From Dirofilaria immitis (Eukaryota > Nematoda > Chromadorea > Rhabditida > Onchocercidae): a DNA stretch of 64,000 bases. The stretch lies in assembly GCA_024305405.1 (NCBI GenBank), contig JAKNDB010000110.1, positions 2,728,001 to 2,792,000 of the forward strand. The letters run 5' to 3'. Positions 1 to 13,700 of the stretch are shown piece by piece. The position numbers and the translations under genes are program-made. The stretch's first letter is position 1. Each line of letters starts with the position of its first letter. Under the pieces are notes generated by a model. The model did no database searches. It was not told where the DNA came from and saw only the letters and a program-made list of their open reading frames with translations.

Positions 1-550
1 TCTTTTTCTCATCCATGCTATATATTAATTGTATAATAAGACTAGCCTTTTCAAATTTAAGTTACTATAAACAGTGCATTTAATTATTGAAATTAATTGA
101 CGCATTTTAGATTTGTGAATATAATGTGTAAATTGTTACAAAATGACAATATATAAATCTTTAATTCATTCAATCAATTAATTAAATTAAGTTGAACGAA
201 TGGTAAATTTCTTCAAAAAAAAAATCATTAACATTTTAACAATATGCAAGAGATTGATATTGAATATTAATATAGCGAAGGATCGTCAACATTATTATGT
301 AATGCTTTCAAGACTTGATCCAAGAAATGGAATTGAGGACAGGAATAAATGAGAGAAATATTAAATGATGAACTGAATCATTGGAACTCATCTAGATTCA
401 ACAAAAGAAGGAATGATTGAATAATTGCATATATAGATGAAATCATAGAAGAATCAGGTCATACTTCCTCCTATCTTCTTCAATAATGTATCGTTATACA
501 TATTGCTATCTATCTACCCTCAAGAATAACAGTGAATCCTTCCATTTTCC
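1..550. other. 5' flank of the ZP gene, no gene seen
   Basis: AT-rich sequence with stop codons in all frames and no recognisable motif or exon. It presumably holds the promoter of the PAN/ZP gene that starts at 551. Confidence 0.4.
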
Positions 551-3500
551 ATGAATTCATTCAATCAATTCGAACGCATTTCCATACTTATTTTATTACT
601 TTCTCCTATCTTTATTACTGGTAAGTAAGTATCCATCATTTCCTTTCATTTACTACAGCAATGCTATTTTACTGATAATTTCATTCCTCTGATAATTATA
701 AGAAGCGTTTGATATGAAATTTCTTTTAAAGTATCATTATTATATTATTTTAATTAATATCTATTTGGTAGTAATCATCACTTGAAAGATAATTTCAGTT
801 AGTTCCAAGATATGGAATTATAATTTCATTTTAATTGATGAGTTTTTATCAAATTGAAATTGAAATGATATCAATATTTTAATCATTTGTATTCTGCTAA
901 ATAAAAGCAAAAAAACAATCCGGTATCATTAGCAGGGATGAAATGTCTATCACGAAATATAATTTATGTTCGAACTGAAGGTTACTATTTATCAGAAAGA
1001 ATACAAGCAGAATTTCAAGATTTAACACTCTCGGAATGTGCTGATCAATGTACATTCAAGATACAGGTGCAAAAAAATTTTTGAAACATTAATTTTAATT
1101 TATAAAATGTTGTGAATTAAAATAAGTTGAAAAATGAAAATATCTTATAATAAATTTTAAAATCAAATTATTCGATTAATCGGTTATTTAATTTATTCCT
1201 ATAAAAAAGCAAATCTTCTATTAATCATTTCTGTTATTAAAAGCAATAAAATTAGAATTGAAAATTAAATAGTACTTATAAATTATAAAACTTGATCGTA
1301 TTCTATTTCTTAAAAGGTAAACTTATATAATTTACATTCAACTGTCTTCAGGGAGTAAATTGTACTTCATTTGAGTATGATGCAATACAAATGAGATGTG
1401 TATTAAAAAGAAGGTAATGGAAATATAATGGATAATAGTAGTATATTACCATTGAAAATTGGCCATAATATCGCATTATTTCAACAGCTCTGTCTTCCTG
1501 GTATGATAATTTTGCAGTGACTTTTAGAGTACGAGTAATTAACCTTCCCTCAAACTTTTGAGGAATAATATTAGCATTTGCAAAAGAAAAAATCAACAAA
1601 AAAAAAATACTCATGTTTTGCTATCCGAATTTACAGTTGACGTAAAATATGAACAATTGGAAGAAAGCCGTTTACCAATCAATCAATGTTAAACGATCAT
1701 ATATTTATGATCAATCACTTTCTCCCATTTCCGTTTCCCGCCGCTCTTATCTATTTGCTATACGGGATTGTTTAGCAGAAAGATATAATAAATATTCCAA
1801 ATGTAATAGATTTAAACAATGATCCAAGTTGAATAATAATATGCTGGGATAAAATAAATTTAAATATGGAATAAAAATTACCCTATTTTTTAACTGAAGA
1901 TATTTTTACATCTATTTTAGAAGAGCAGGTATGTCCTGCGCCATATACCTTTGAACGTCTTCCAGGACATGTTCTGGTGGGAATCGCTAAAGAGGTTTAT
2001 TCATTTTTCTTTTTTTTTAATTCATATAAAAATATGAAATGAACTTCAGGATCGATTTTTTAATAGAAAATAATGCGAGAAAATAATTTCAATGCATACT
2101 TTCTCGACAAAGTTCTTCGATTTTTATTGCCATAGTGTTTTATGCTGAATTTTGTATACCTATCATTTGAAATAATGCAGGTATTGCAAGCTGAATCTGT
2201 AGAGAAATGTCTAAGCATGTGTTCAACTGCTAAAAAGGAAATCGAAATCGATTGCAGGTATATGATTATAATATAAAATTTTAAATTTGCTTGAGTGAAG
2301 ATTCAAAAAAATTAACAATCATTCCAGAAAATACTATTTATTTCTTATCAAAAATTTCACATTTCCTATTTATATTGAAGTGAAATATTTAAAGGAATAT
2401 AATTTTATTATAAAAATAAAATTTCATTTAAATGTTTTATATTTAGACATTAGACATATTTCTTGAGGATAGTTAATTTTTGAAGAATACTTCTTTCTTA
2501 GCAATTTTTCTTTCTTTCTTTTTTGATAAATATGACGATGAACCGTAAGGAATATGCAGATCAGCGATGTATTACTATGATACTGGCGAATGCATTCTTA
2601 ATGATGAAAATCGAGTAACAAGTGCAACTATGATAAGTAATGATACATTAGATATGCGAGTGGATTATTTCGAAAATAATTGCTTCGATGGTATTTTTTT
2701 GTTGTGTTATCTTTTTTGACAAATAACTTGAAATGATAAAACAATAGCTCATTCTTTTTTCTACAATAATTTTTTTTTTTATTTTTGATAAGAATTTATC
2801 AAATGGAAATTGCAGATAGTACCTAACTTTTTCCTTCTGTTTTTTTCTGATGAAATTATCTTTTCTGGTTAAGATGATAGAATAGGAATATATCCTAATG
2901 ATCAGATAGAGATTTTTAGATAATATCTTTATGGGCATTTTTGTTTTAAAATTAAAAGAAAAATTTTCTTGAATATACAAATATTTAATGATTCTATATG
3001 AATCTCATATCTTCAGTGCAGTGTTCAACTGATTTCACTCTACATTGGATTAAAGTGGAAAGATTTACGATGAGTGATAAATTCGATATTGTGATAAAAC
3101 AAATATCTAAAGAAGAATGCTTCAAATATTGCCTAGTAATCAACTATCAATCTTTTAAATTCTTAACATATTATTTTTAAAGTCAAATTATTTAAATAAT
3201 AATATTGGTTCTTTTGATAGAGCTTAAACAATTTTCCCAAAAATTCCATTATTTTTTAAATAATTGTCATTTAATTTTTCGTTTTTCAGGATAACAAAAT
3301 TGACAGCCAACCTTTCCCATGCAAATTGTATGGATATAGTGAAAATGAAATGACATGTCATTTGACATCAGAATCAAGTCTAATATATTCAACAACAAAT
3401 GATGATAACCAAAAGATATCTAATGATGCGGGAGGATATGATTATTATGAAAAAATCTGTCTAAAAGGTAGCTAAGCTCAAAATATTCATATATTTTGAG

Positions 3501-6500
3501 TGATGCTTATTATTTTGTCAACTTCTTTGAATTTATATTTATGCCGTGCAACAATCTGAAAAAAGTATTTCGATAAGTTATTTGACAACACATCTGATGA
3601 AGTATGATTAAAATTAATGCAAACAGAATAGGTTAGACTGATTCTTTTAGACTAATCTTGAACTTCATTTATGTTTTCAATGTTCAAATTTTAATTTTTC
3701 TGCATCTTCAGGCTCAATACGATGTCAGGATAGCAGTTTCGAACATGTTTCAAATCATGCTTTGTTAAACATAGGAAACAAGGTTATCTATTTCACCTGT
3801 AATAGCTATTTTTGATATTAACCATAAAATTTGATATTCATAAATTACAGGTAACAACAACAAGTTTAACACGTTGCTTAGAAAATTGTTTACGTTCTGG
3901 TAAACAATGCAGTTCAGTAATGTTTTTTCGCGACAAGGTAATATTACTCATTAATATGTTATTGATAATCTAATCTTTATTGTAATTTATGTATAGGTAT
4001 GCAAATTTTTAGATAAAGAAGAAAAATAAGTAAAATGCGAGGAGATAAAAGGAAACGAGTAATTTATAATAACAGATATGTAAAAAATTTTTGAAAAATT
4101 ATGAATGTTTGATATAATGGATTTCTTTCAGGATGAGTGTATTTTAAGTAAGACTAATCAATATTCAACAACTGAACAACTTCAGTACTTTTCGGAGATT
4201 AGTATTTTATGATTATTTCAAACTATGCATCCTGGATGAATTGTTTAATAAGTGATTATGTATCAATAATAGGATCTATGTTCTTTCTATAGTCTGTAAA
4301 AAATATTAGCATAATGTTATAGGTGAATTAATCATTCAAAAAAAAAAAATTCCTAATGCATTGTTATAGATCAATTAATGATAGCATTGATATCATAAAA
4401 TTTTTCTCAACTAAATTACACATAACTAGATGCTTAAATTATTTGAAATGATAAATGGTTGTAACTGATAAATTATTTGTTTCAGGTAGATTACTTCGAT
4501 AATGTGTGTGATTATAGAATTGCCATAAATATGTCCTTAAATGATAAAGTAAACGAAATGGTGATACCAACAATGAATAGACAATTAAATGGTACCAAAA
4601 ATTTGTGGCTAAATGGAACACAGTTCATATCATTTGCTGATAATCATGATTCTCTCGACATCAACGACCATGAAAACTTTAATCTGGAAGCAATTCATGA
4701 AAGTTGGATATTCATTTGTTTGGTACTAATTTAAAAAAAAAAAGTTGAACTGAAATAGTCAAAAAGTTTTGCAAATTTTAGCAAAAAAATATATGGAAAT
4801 GGAAAAATCAACATATATATTGATTCAGGATTGGAAGCAGAGTGTGGCGCAACTGGTATTTTAATATCTGTACTATTTTCTAAACCTACAGTTGGCGCAA
4901 TATTTCTCAAGGATCATTTTGCAACATGCCGTTCTGAGTTTAGCAATGCGATAAATGCAACAATGGAAATTGCACTGTCCACTCTTCGCCAAGATATTCC
5001 ATTATGTCCTGGATTTGAAATTGTTCGTTTTATCGCAATTTCAGTTTAGAATTTGATTTTTCAAAGTGTCCATTTCAAAAAAATCATAAATAATATTACA
5101 GTATTTTAAAAGATTAAATTCATAGAAAGAATAGTGAGTATGACATATAAATTATGCTGCAGATAATTACATTGTATTAATTATATCCACCTTATTCTAT
5201 TGCTTACAATCCATCCCTGCTCAGAATCCTTCGATTTGGTCTTTCATTGTGGTAGTCCAAAAGAACGGTTTGAGAATACCAGGATTGATGACTGAAAAAG
5301 ATCGGGTATTCAACATTACCTGTGATTACTCAAATGGTCAAACTACGAATGATTCAACTCAAGATAGGATGTTTGTTAATATTTATTTATATGTGATGAT
5401 AGCTAAAATTTAGAATTTTTATCTCGAATTTTTGTTTATAAATAGATGCTTTCAATTTGATGTAAAAAAGTTATTAGATAATTGAACAACTAAGAAGTTC
5501 AATTTATCAGCGTGAATATTAATTATGTTAATTTCAATAAATTAATTGATTTTAATAGAAATTTTGCATAAATATTACACTATTGATTTTGCTACTATAT
5601 TATTATAGACTTTTACAAGAAGCATCGCAAGATTGGTTATCTATTCCCACTTCTAACGATCACGTACGATTAACAGTACTTCGTGATAATCAACCAGTGA
5701 GTACAGCTGTGATGGGCGAAGAATTGGAAATGAGATGGACACTGGTCCAAGAGAGCATGGATAATCTTGGATTATTCGTAAATCGATGTATCGCAGAACG
5801 TTTGGATGGAACGCCACCTCCACCAATCCCGCTTACACTTATCGCTAATGGGCAAGTACTGCTTATTCTATATTAGTATTTCGTTATCATATATTTTAGT
5901 AAATAGCACAATATCCCTTATCACTACTATTCCAAGATCTTTTGGTATCCTGGATGAATTAGTCTTATTTCCATCCTGATATTTCAAAATAGCCAAATAT
6001 CAGCCAAGTCCAGTTCGATATGCTTCTAAAAGTTGTTACTTATGTTCGAGAAATTTCTTTCATGCCAGAAATCTATGCTTACTTGAACAATTTTTAGATG
6101 TATTGACAGTAAAGTGAGTCGATTATTAATGCAACATCCTATTGTACAGTTTGATGGCGGTCTGAAGACTAAAATTAAAGTTTTTCGATTTGACGGATCA
6201 CGTCGTGTTCGAATTCTTTGTTCTGTGGATATTTGTATCGAAAAATGCTTGCCGGTCTGTATATCGCTGCTTTCAATTTTTAATATGAGAAAGAATGAGA
6301 AAGAAGATAAGGATTTTTCTTCCCGGATAAGGCAAGAGAGCTGTAAATCATAATACAACAAAACTGAAAAAGATTGTAAACAAACTTTAATCTTTCATTG
6401 AGAATAAATTCAGGTAAAGTTTGATATCGTTTGATTCCGTACTTTTGATTTTCAAAACAAATCATATCACAGAAATTTTCTGAGCATTAAAAATACTGTA

Positions 6501-7800
6501 ATTAAAATAAGCATTGCTTGCTTTTCTTTTAAGCTATCGTCTGATATCTGTGTAATTTATGATTATAGGTCACTTGTGATCATGAAATCAATGGCAGCTC
6601 AACAAATCCTTATAAGAAGAAGCGGGAAACTTTTACTTCGACTGCTAAACAGGTAAATCTATGTGTTTTTGCTAATATTGCAAGTTTCTATAACGAAATC
6701 ATTTTTAGCATCGAATGATGAAAAACCAGTTCTACCTATGACACGAATTCAATTTAGACTTCAATTCAGCGAATTAGACGAGAGTTGATCACTGGGACAT
6801 TTACGATTGTTGAAGAAAATACTGATATGGAAGCTAATGAAAATGTAACAGAGATCGGCAGGCAATCGTTAAATCAGAGTAAAATAATTCCAAAATTTTG
6901 CAAAATTTCCTGACCATTAAAGATACTGTATTCAAAAATCAAAGGTTAAATATTGAAGAGTGAAAAGAAGGGAGGAGTTTGATTCGCTTCATCAATTTTT
7001 CAATTTCACTTTTTAATGGACAAACCCAAAAGTACATACTTTTAAAACTGACATTACACTTTATATTCATTTATTCTTTGTTGTATTTTAAATAATTTTT
7101 ATAAATCTTTCTGCAGATATCGTACCATTCCAATTTCCTGAAAGCAACCAATTATGTATTCAAACTTTTGCATTTTTCATTCTCATTGCATTCACAGTAA
7201 TACTTTTAACGCTCCATATCTTTATGCTATGCAAGTATACACGATTTAGAACTCAGAGATCTGTATTTCCTGGTAAGCTATTATTTTTATCAGCATTTAT
7301 CAAACTTTAATAAGCATTTATTTATATTAATAAAGGGAATGCTTGAAATATTTTCATCACTTATTATTTACTGATTCGATATATAGACGAAGTAATCATA
7401 TGATGATGTCTTAATGAAGTTTTTGAAAGATTCATTTTTCAGATAGTGAAAGAAGCTGCAGTATCGTCTCAGCTCCTCAACGTGTTTACTTTGGACATAA
7501 GGAATGTTATTGCCCTGCAGAAGTGCGTACGACACTATTCAAAACAATCAGGCAAAAATATTTAAAATTAAATTTATTTATTTATTTTTCACATATTATT
7601 AATATATAAATAATTTTTTAATAATTTGCTTTTTCCATCAATTCGTTCAATTTAAAAATGTATTTTATAGATGATAATTAAAAAAGAAATTAAAGGGAAA
7701 AAGACGATAATGGTACTAATAATAGCATGTTTAAATAAGAAATTTTGAATAAATACATTTTAATTCATATTTTTCCATGAATTTTCAGGATTCAAAATGA
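551..7800 (+). CDS. PAN/apple + zona pellucida domain membrane protein (NOAH/NompA-like)
   Basis: Apical extracellular matrix (cuticle) protein by family. Exons read: 551-620 (signal peptide), 933-1066, 1352-1413, 1921-1994, 2181-2257, 2560-2690, 3017-3135, 3290-3467, 3712-3782, 3851-3937, 4132-4201, 4490-4702, 4829-5022, 5225-5370, 5609-5851, 6098-6254, 6569-6652, 6758-6878, 7117-7272, 7443-7522, 7789-7800; about 825 residues. Four PAN-like cysteine modules (exons 2-3, 4-6, 7-8, 9-11) precede a ZP domain from about 4829, with GAIFLKDHFATC, IPGLMT and CSVDICIEKCLPVTCD. A KKKR furin-like site follows the ZP domain, then a hydrophobic membrane segment (exon at 7117) and a short tail. Phases agree at every junction except exon 3 to 4. 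The intron after 5851 uses a GC donor. The last two exons are the least certain. The resemblance to NOAH-1/NOAH-2 is by domain order only, so I give no symbol. Confidence 0.8.
1450..1614 (-). CDS. possible nested antisense exon with signal peptide
   Basis: Inside the third intron of the ZP gene, the opposite strand reads 55 codons. The start MSIFFLLIFSFANA has the look of a signal peptide, and the segment ends at a GTAATA donor in phase 0. I could not find a convincing next exon or a family. It may be chance in an AT-rich intron. Confidence 0.2.
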
Positions 7801-9302
7801 GGAAACTAGTAGCAAAGGAGGTATTCTGATAACGTAATTATAGTATGCCATATGATAAAGAAGCCAGCCATATTATTTATGGTTACGTTGAAAGGATAAA
7901 ATACGACCATTCCCGAATGAATTTTTTTTTTTTTATTTCTTCTCTTAAACTTTATTTTCTTTTTTTCCATATGACATATTTTGTTATTGCATTATTTTTA
8001 TCGATAACGCATATTACTAAATTTTTAAATATATATGTCCTTTAGGAGTTTGTAAATTTTTTTTAATAAAACAAAAAAGTTTAACAAATTAGATAGATAA
8101 TAATTGATAGTAGCCAATGCTCATACTATCTATCATTGCTATATAGACTTAATTTTGAAAAACATGAAATTAAATTGGTAAAAGATTTGATTAATGAGTA
8201 TTAGAAATGATTAGATGATAATAAGAGGAAGGAAGAATAGAATACTTCCTCTTATTATAATTAAAATAAGCTGTTATATAGCATTATCAGATCACTCATA
8301 AAGATTCTCTGTTTTGTGAGACAAAATTAAATTTTCTCGAATTGTTCATCAAAAGCATACATGTTACCCACTTTATCATGTCACTTTCAGTTATCATGGA
8401 TATGAAATAACGTCAAAAATAAATTGCAAACCATTTAACGCTTCGTTGCTTCAATTGCCTTGCCTTCTCAAAATCTCTTTAGTTCATAATCGAGCTTATC
8501 ATTGGGCCCTCTTTCGTTGCTTCTGTCTTCTCATTGTAGTTATTCATTTCGCATTTCCATTTCTTCATCAAATTTAAAATTTTTTAAATTTTTTGCGTAT
8601 AAATTTCATGATCCATAAAATGGCTTAACCTAAAAATTTTTGGTACGATGGTTTAAGTCAAAGAATAATCAGTAAAGTGATATGATTAATATTGAATTTA
8701 CGAATTCATTTCGCAAATTCTGAAATCATTTTTCAAAAATGCTGCTAAAATTTCTCGTTGAAAATTTATTATGGAATGAATGAAAATACTAATTTTTAAT
8801 TCTTAGTATCAGAAATGTATTTTAAAGCAGAAATATAATTATAAAATGAACGAGCAAATTCTGAAACAATTTAATTAAATTTTTGAATGTGCACTAATCA
8901 TGCTGATATAATTTGAATTTACCTGCGAGAAATATCAAACTTTCTAAGCAAGATGAAATTTTAAGTACGATTTCAAATATTTACGCCTAGATCTAATTAT
9001 TTTTCATCAATTTATGCAAGGATAATTCGGTGTGAACAACTATTGGAATGAAACTGGTATGTTCTTCTTTTTGTTAGATTTCAATTATAGTTCAAAGGAA
9101 AATCGAAGTATATCTTATAAGCCAACTACTTTAATCTACCTTAACTTTGATTAAAAGTTTAAAATCTTTATACTAAAATCAATATACTCCTATTGCGTAT
9201 GATTGGAATAAAAGAAAAATTTTCAAAATTCAGAAAATCTAGTTCTTCGACTTTATTTAAAGCGTCGCAATAATTTCAGTTTTCGTAAAAAATTTCAAGC
9301 TA
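7801..9302. other. intergenic, ZP gene to bHLH gene
   Basis: About 1.5 kb with no exon I can support. It holds a perfect 14-bp hairpin at 8218-8258. A TAATTTCAG acceptor ends at 9279, 24 bases before the bHLH start codon, and is well placed for spliced-leader trans-splicing. Confidence 0.5.
8218..8258. repeat. perfect inverted repeat, 14-bp stem
   Basis: ATAATAAGAGGAAG (8218-8231) pairs exactly with CTTCCTCTTATTAT (8245-8258) across a 13-base loop. It lies about 420 bp beyond the ZP stop codon. Function unknown; it is short for a microRNA precursor. Confidence 0.5.
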
Positions 9303-10664
9303 ATGTTTAAGGAATTAAGTGCTCGACAAACTGGAGCAAAATTTGGTTCCCAAGGTGAGGAATCAGAAGAAAACGATCAGATGGATTGGTTCGTTGATCG
9401 TCGTGCCGCTAATTTTCGGGAACGCCGACGAATGTGTAGCATTAATGTTGCTTTTATGGTAAACAATTTTAATTCATTATAATTAATCAATACATTTTTA
9501 AGGAAAAATTAACATATTTCTTCTGATAACGATTTAAAATTATGATGGAAATTTCCTTAGAAGTTATAAGTTATCTTATAAAACAATTTTATTCGAATAT
9601 AAAGAAAAATAAATCACAAATTAAACAATTCATATGAAGGAACTAATAATTTTTGTTAATTTTCCTTAAAATTTTCACTTATAGCATTGATAAGAAACTT
9701 TTGATAAGAAACTTTCAACATTATGTATTTATTTGTATGATAGTGGTAAGATGGTTGTTACTATCAGTGTTAATGAACAACAATTAACGAATAATGGAAA
9801 ATAGTTATTTTTTTCCTGATCACTAGTAAACTATCTTTCTAGTATCTCAATTCTTCAAACTTCAGCTGATTTATCAAATTTATGAGAGCAAAATTTCTCT
9901 AGCACTGAATAATTATATATGTGACGTAAGAAATTCAAACTTTTTAATAAGAATAGGAAATCGATACTCCATAATCGTTTCGATTATTTACGTTCATAGT
10001 TTATGCTCGTATCGTTTATTGAAATACTAATTTATTAATGAATGATAATTGATGAGTAATAGCAAGCATATAGCATATTACGCTTTTATGGAAAATAGTA
10101 CTTTGCAGAAACTACGGCGATATATTCCAACATTCCCATATGAGAAACGGTTATCCAAAATAGATACATTGAATCTAGCAATTGCATATATTTCACTTCT
10201 TGAGAATCTACTAAAGAGCGATCATCAAAATATGCATGCTTATTTGAATGAAGCTCTTATCATGGCACGATCTGGAAATCCACAAGCACCTCCTTGGAGT
10301 ACCAGTGGTTCGTTTTAGCTTTTCTTTTTCTCTCTAAATATTTTCCAACAGCATTGATGAAAGTTTCTGAAGAGGCGCATAACGAATCAATACAGTAATT
10401 TTTTTTTTTTTGAAAAACGCCTGTTTGTTGGCATCAGATCCAGCAGCTATGTTACAGTAAGACTTATACTAATACTTTACAAAAATCTTCACAACAATTT
10501 CTCGAAAAGTATGCATATAATTTTGCTTATATTTTTGTTCACATTCACCCTTAACCTTTTATCTCCAGTTTATTTATGTAATTTCAATTTAAATATAAAT
10601 TACAGATCTCATAGCACGTCTTAGTTGGATTAATTGGAAGAAATTGGGCATTAAACCGATATAA
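9303..10664 (+). CDS. hlh-13: bHLH transcription factor, PTF1A/FER3 (HLH-13) group
   Basis: Nuclear DNA-binding regulator, expected to act as a heterodimer with an E-protein. Exons 9303-9458, 10109-10307 and 10606-10664 join in phase to give 137 residues. The basic region is about residues 33-45 (RRAANFRERRRM). Helix 1 follows, then PTFPYEKRLSKIDTLNLAI and YISLLENLL. The RRMxSIN and PYEKRLSK signatures fit the PTF1A/FER3 branch rather than other Twist-like bHLH factors. The intron splits helix 1 after SINVAFM. The C-terminal exon ends LIARLSWINWKKLGIKPI, rich in tryptophan and possibly an interaction motif. The start is the first ATG after a good acceptor at 9279. The gene converges with the EB-module gene; the stops are 67 bp apart. 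The symbol follows the C. elegans member and is an inference. Confidence 0.85.
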
Positions 10665-10731
10665 TACGAAATGCACTACTTTATGCTATAAAAGAAAATA
10701 ATAAAAATTCTTTAAATAAATGATGAAAATA

Positions 10732-13700
10732 TTATGGATTTCGTGCTTTCCCACCGAATACTTGTTCAACACCCGTCAAAATTGCATTTAAACTGAATGG
10801 ATCATCTGGATTAGTGCAGCGTGATCCAATCAAAGAATCCTGCAAAATTATTTTATCAATATGTGAAAATGTTACCATATGAAGAAGGGAATAACCTGTT
10901 TATATTTCCTTACCTGTTTATAGCCACACAAACATTGACAAGTGCCGAAACGACATTCTGAGAAATTTGGACATTGCTTATTGGTCACACATCTTTCAGC
11001 TAGCTGTACTCGACGTACACATTTATCCATGACAGCGACTTCATCAATTCCACAACTTTTCTCGCATGTTGCAAATCGACCATCGTTACTCTACAATAAA
11101 CTGAAGATGACAACAAAATCAAGAACAATAATGAAATATGCGGAATGTCTAAACTGCGTTGTTGCGATCAATATCATTACTAATTAATTTGCACAAATAT
11201 GAAACTGATGACTAAGCTCTACTACTAGTTTACACTACAATTAAAACATCTCACCGACAGCATCGTTTTCACAGTACTGTAGAGAATACCACAATAATAA
11301 CATCATTGTACAGGAATCGAGCCTTTTGTTGAACCAGTATTGCTCAGAAAATCCAATACCCTAAAAGCACCTTTTCAAGCCTACCTCGATATAGAACTTT
11401 TAGTTTAATCGATATTTAATTTTGTCAATATAAAAAGGGATGGCAACAAATTAGTCATAACATTTCTGATAGAAGAATTTATTCTTTTCTAAAAGATATC
11501 ACAATATGACATCCCTTTCATTCATTTTAGCATAATTTCATATCTTACAATCAAAAATTGTTTGTAACAAAATATTGAAAATTATCAAACGGTCAATTTC
11601 AATTTTAGCATTTTTTGCTCTTTTAATCTTTTGGAATTTATTTTAAACAAATAAAGTTACCATTACATTCATTAACAAATAGTTATATAGTAAATGAATT
11701 ATTCCGATGATCAATAAAGTAAAGCTTAGTCATTTCAAAAAAAGAAAAAACAAAGATCATATTTTTTTGTTTTTTTTTTTTTTCATATTTTACATCACGC
11801 AACAACGACAGCTAAGACATACCGCGTCGTCTTAATTTTTTAGTGATTCTTAATACTTATGTAATACAAAAGAAGCTTTCTAAGTTTAAAATTAATAGTT
11901 GTGAAACGTTTCATCAGAATCCGAGATTTCATTTCACTAATAATAATAATGATAATGAGGATGAAAATGGAAATAAGGCAATTATAAAATATTTCATTTA
12001 CAAATCAAATAATCATCAAAAATTGAAATACTAATGTTAGACACAAAAAAAAATTAATTCCAAAATTTTCAGTAAGCAATTCTTAGATAAATTAAATATG
12101 AATAGAAGTAAAAGAAAATCCCATATTTGTCTTGCTATTTGAAATATGCTAGGCCATTTATTACTTGGCTAAAACTAACAAATTTATATGTCTAATATTT
12201 CGAATTGAAAGTATTTAAACGAACAATTGATAAATGTATTCTTTGTAAAATTTAAACGGTAACTTACAGGAAGAAATCCATCTTTACATTGACAAATTCC
12301 CAAAATACAATTCATTGTTACGCCACCTTCGCACTGAAATTGAAAATTCGAAATTATCCGAATGATTGATTATTTCAGCTTAAATTCTTCGTAACATTGT
12401 TAATATTAATGAATATTATTTCAAATAATGTGTATTCTATACATGTTCATCGTTAATTAAGCTGAATTTAATTCAGCTTAGTGAAGCAAGAGATAAAGAA
12501 ATTAATGAATTGGATGAAACAAAAAAAAAAAAAAAAAAGAGAAAGACCTGCTGATGAAGCTGACAAGGGTCCTCTCTATGCGCTATACTTAAACATTGAT
12601 TATTAATATAAAGCGGAGTTGGATCACGACATGGCTTTGGACAACACAAACTTGTTTTCCAACCAGGCTCCGAAATTGTATAGCAATGATGAGTAAGTGG
12701 TCGACATCGATGTTTCTCGGCGACACCCATATCGCATGACTGCCTAAAATTTTACGAACTGCGACATCATTTATAATATAATTAATTGTATATTTATGCA
12801 AAGAAATTAAGTATCTTAAGTTGAAATGAATAATCGTTCCATTTCAAGTTAGAAAAAGAAACTATTATGAAAAAAATAACAAAGTGTACATTAGATCAGG
12901 TTCGCCATAAGGGCACTTCAATTTGCAACAATGGCCCACGTACGGACTACCGTACGCTACACATCGATAACCCAACGGGCAGCTATCCGTCGATGCAGCG
13001 TTTTCAAGCATATCAATATCATTAATAAAAAGACGTCGACACGCTTGATGAGGTTGTGTTCCATCCGGACATACTAGAAAATTTTTATTAGAAGAAATAA
13101 CAACATATTCACTTCAATTCATTCATATCATATAATTTTAAATTTATAATGGTTCGAATTAAATTTCACTTCGAATAGATAAAACAATTCAATTCTGAAT
13201 CATCGTATGTTTCAAAGAATTTTCAAACAATTCAAATTTAATTAGCAAATTTTCTGCGATAATATATACGATATCGAATAAAATTCAATAATTCAAAGTA
13301 TTCAGAATTATCTATTACTTTACCTTGGAGAAATGCTATGAATAATTTTACTAATATTCATTTTGTGTTAATTTCAAGAATTTAAATTTGCTACAAACGT
13401 ACACGCAAAACAGCGCTGTTTGGTTACATCACGTGTAGTACCGGGAGCACATTGGCATATTCCAGCAATGCATGCATTGAAAACATCGACACATTGATTA
13501 TCATTTTCACAACTTTGTCCCCAATGTGCTACTCTTTGACATTCCACTCCATATAATTGCTGTCCCGATGGACAAGCTTAAGTATACCTTTATACAATTC
13601 CCGGGATAATGCAACAAAAGAGAAAAAATTTAGAAATTTAAAATTAATATGAAAAAACTTACATACGACACATTCACCGTTGATAATACTACCACCCCAA

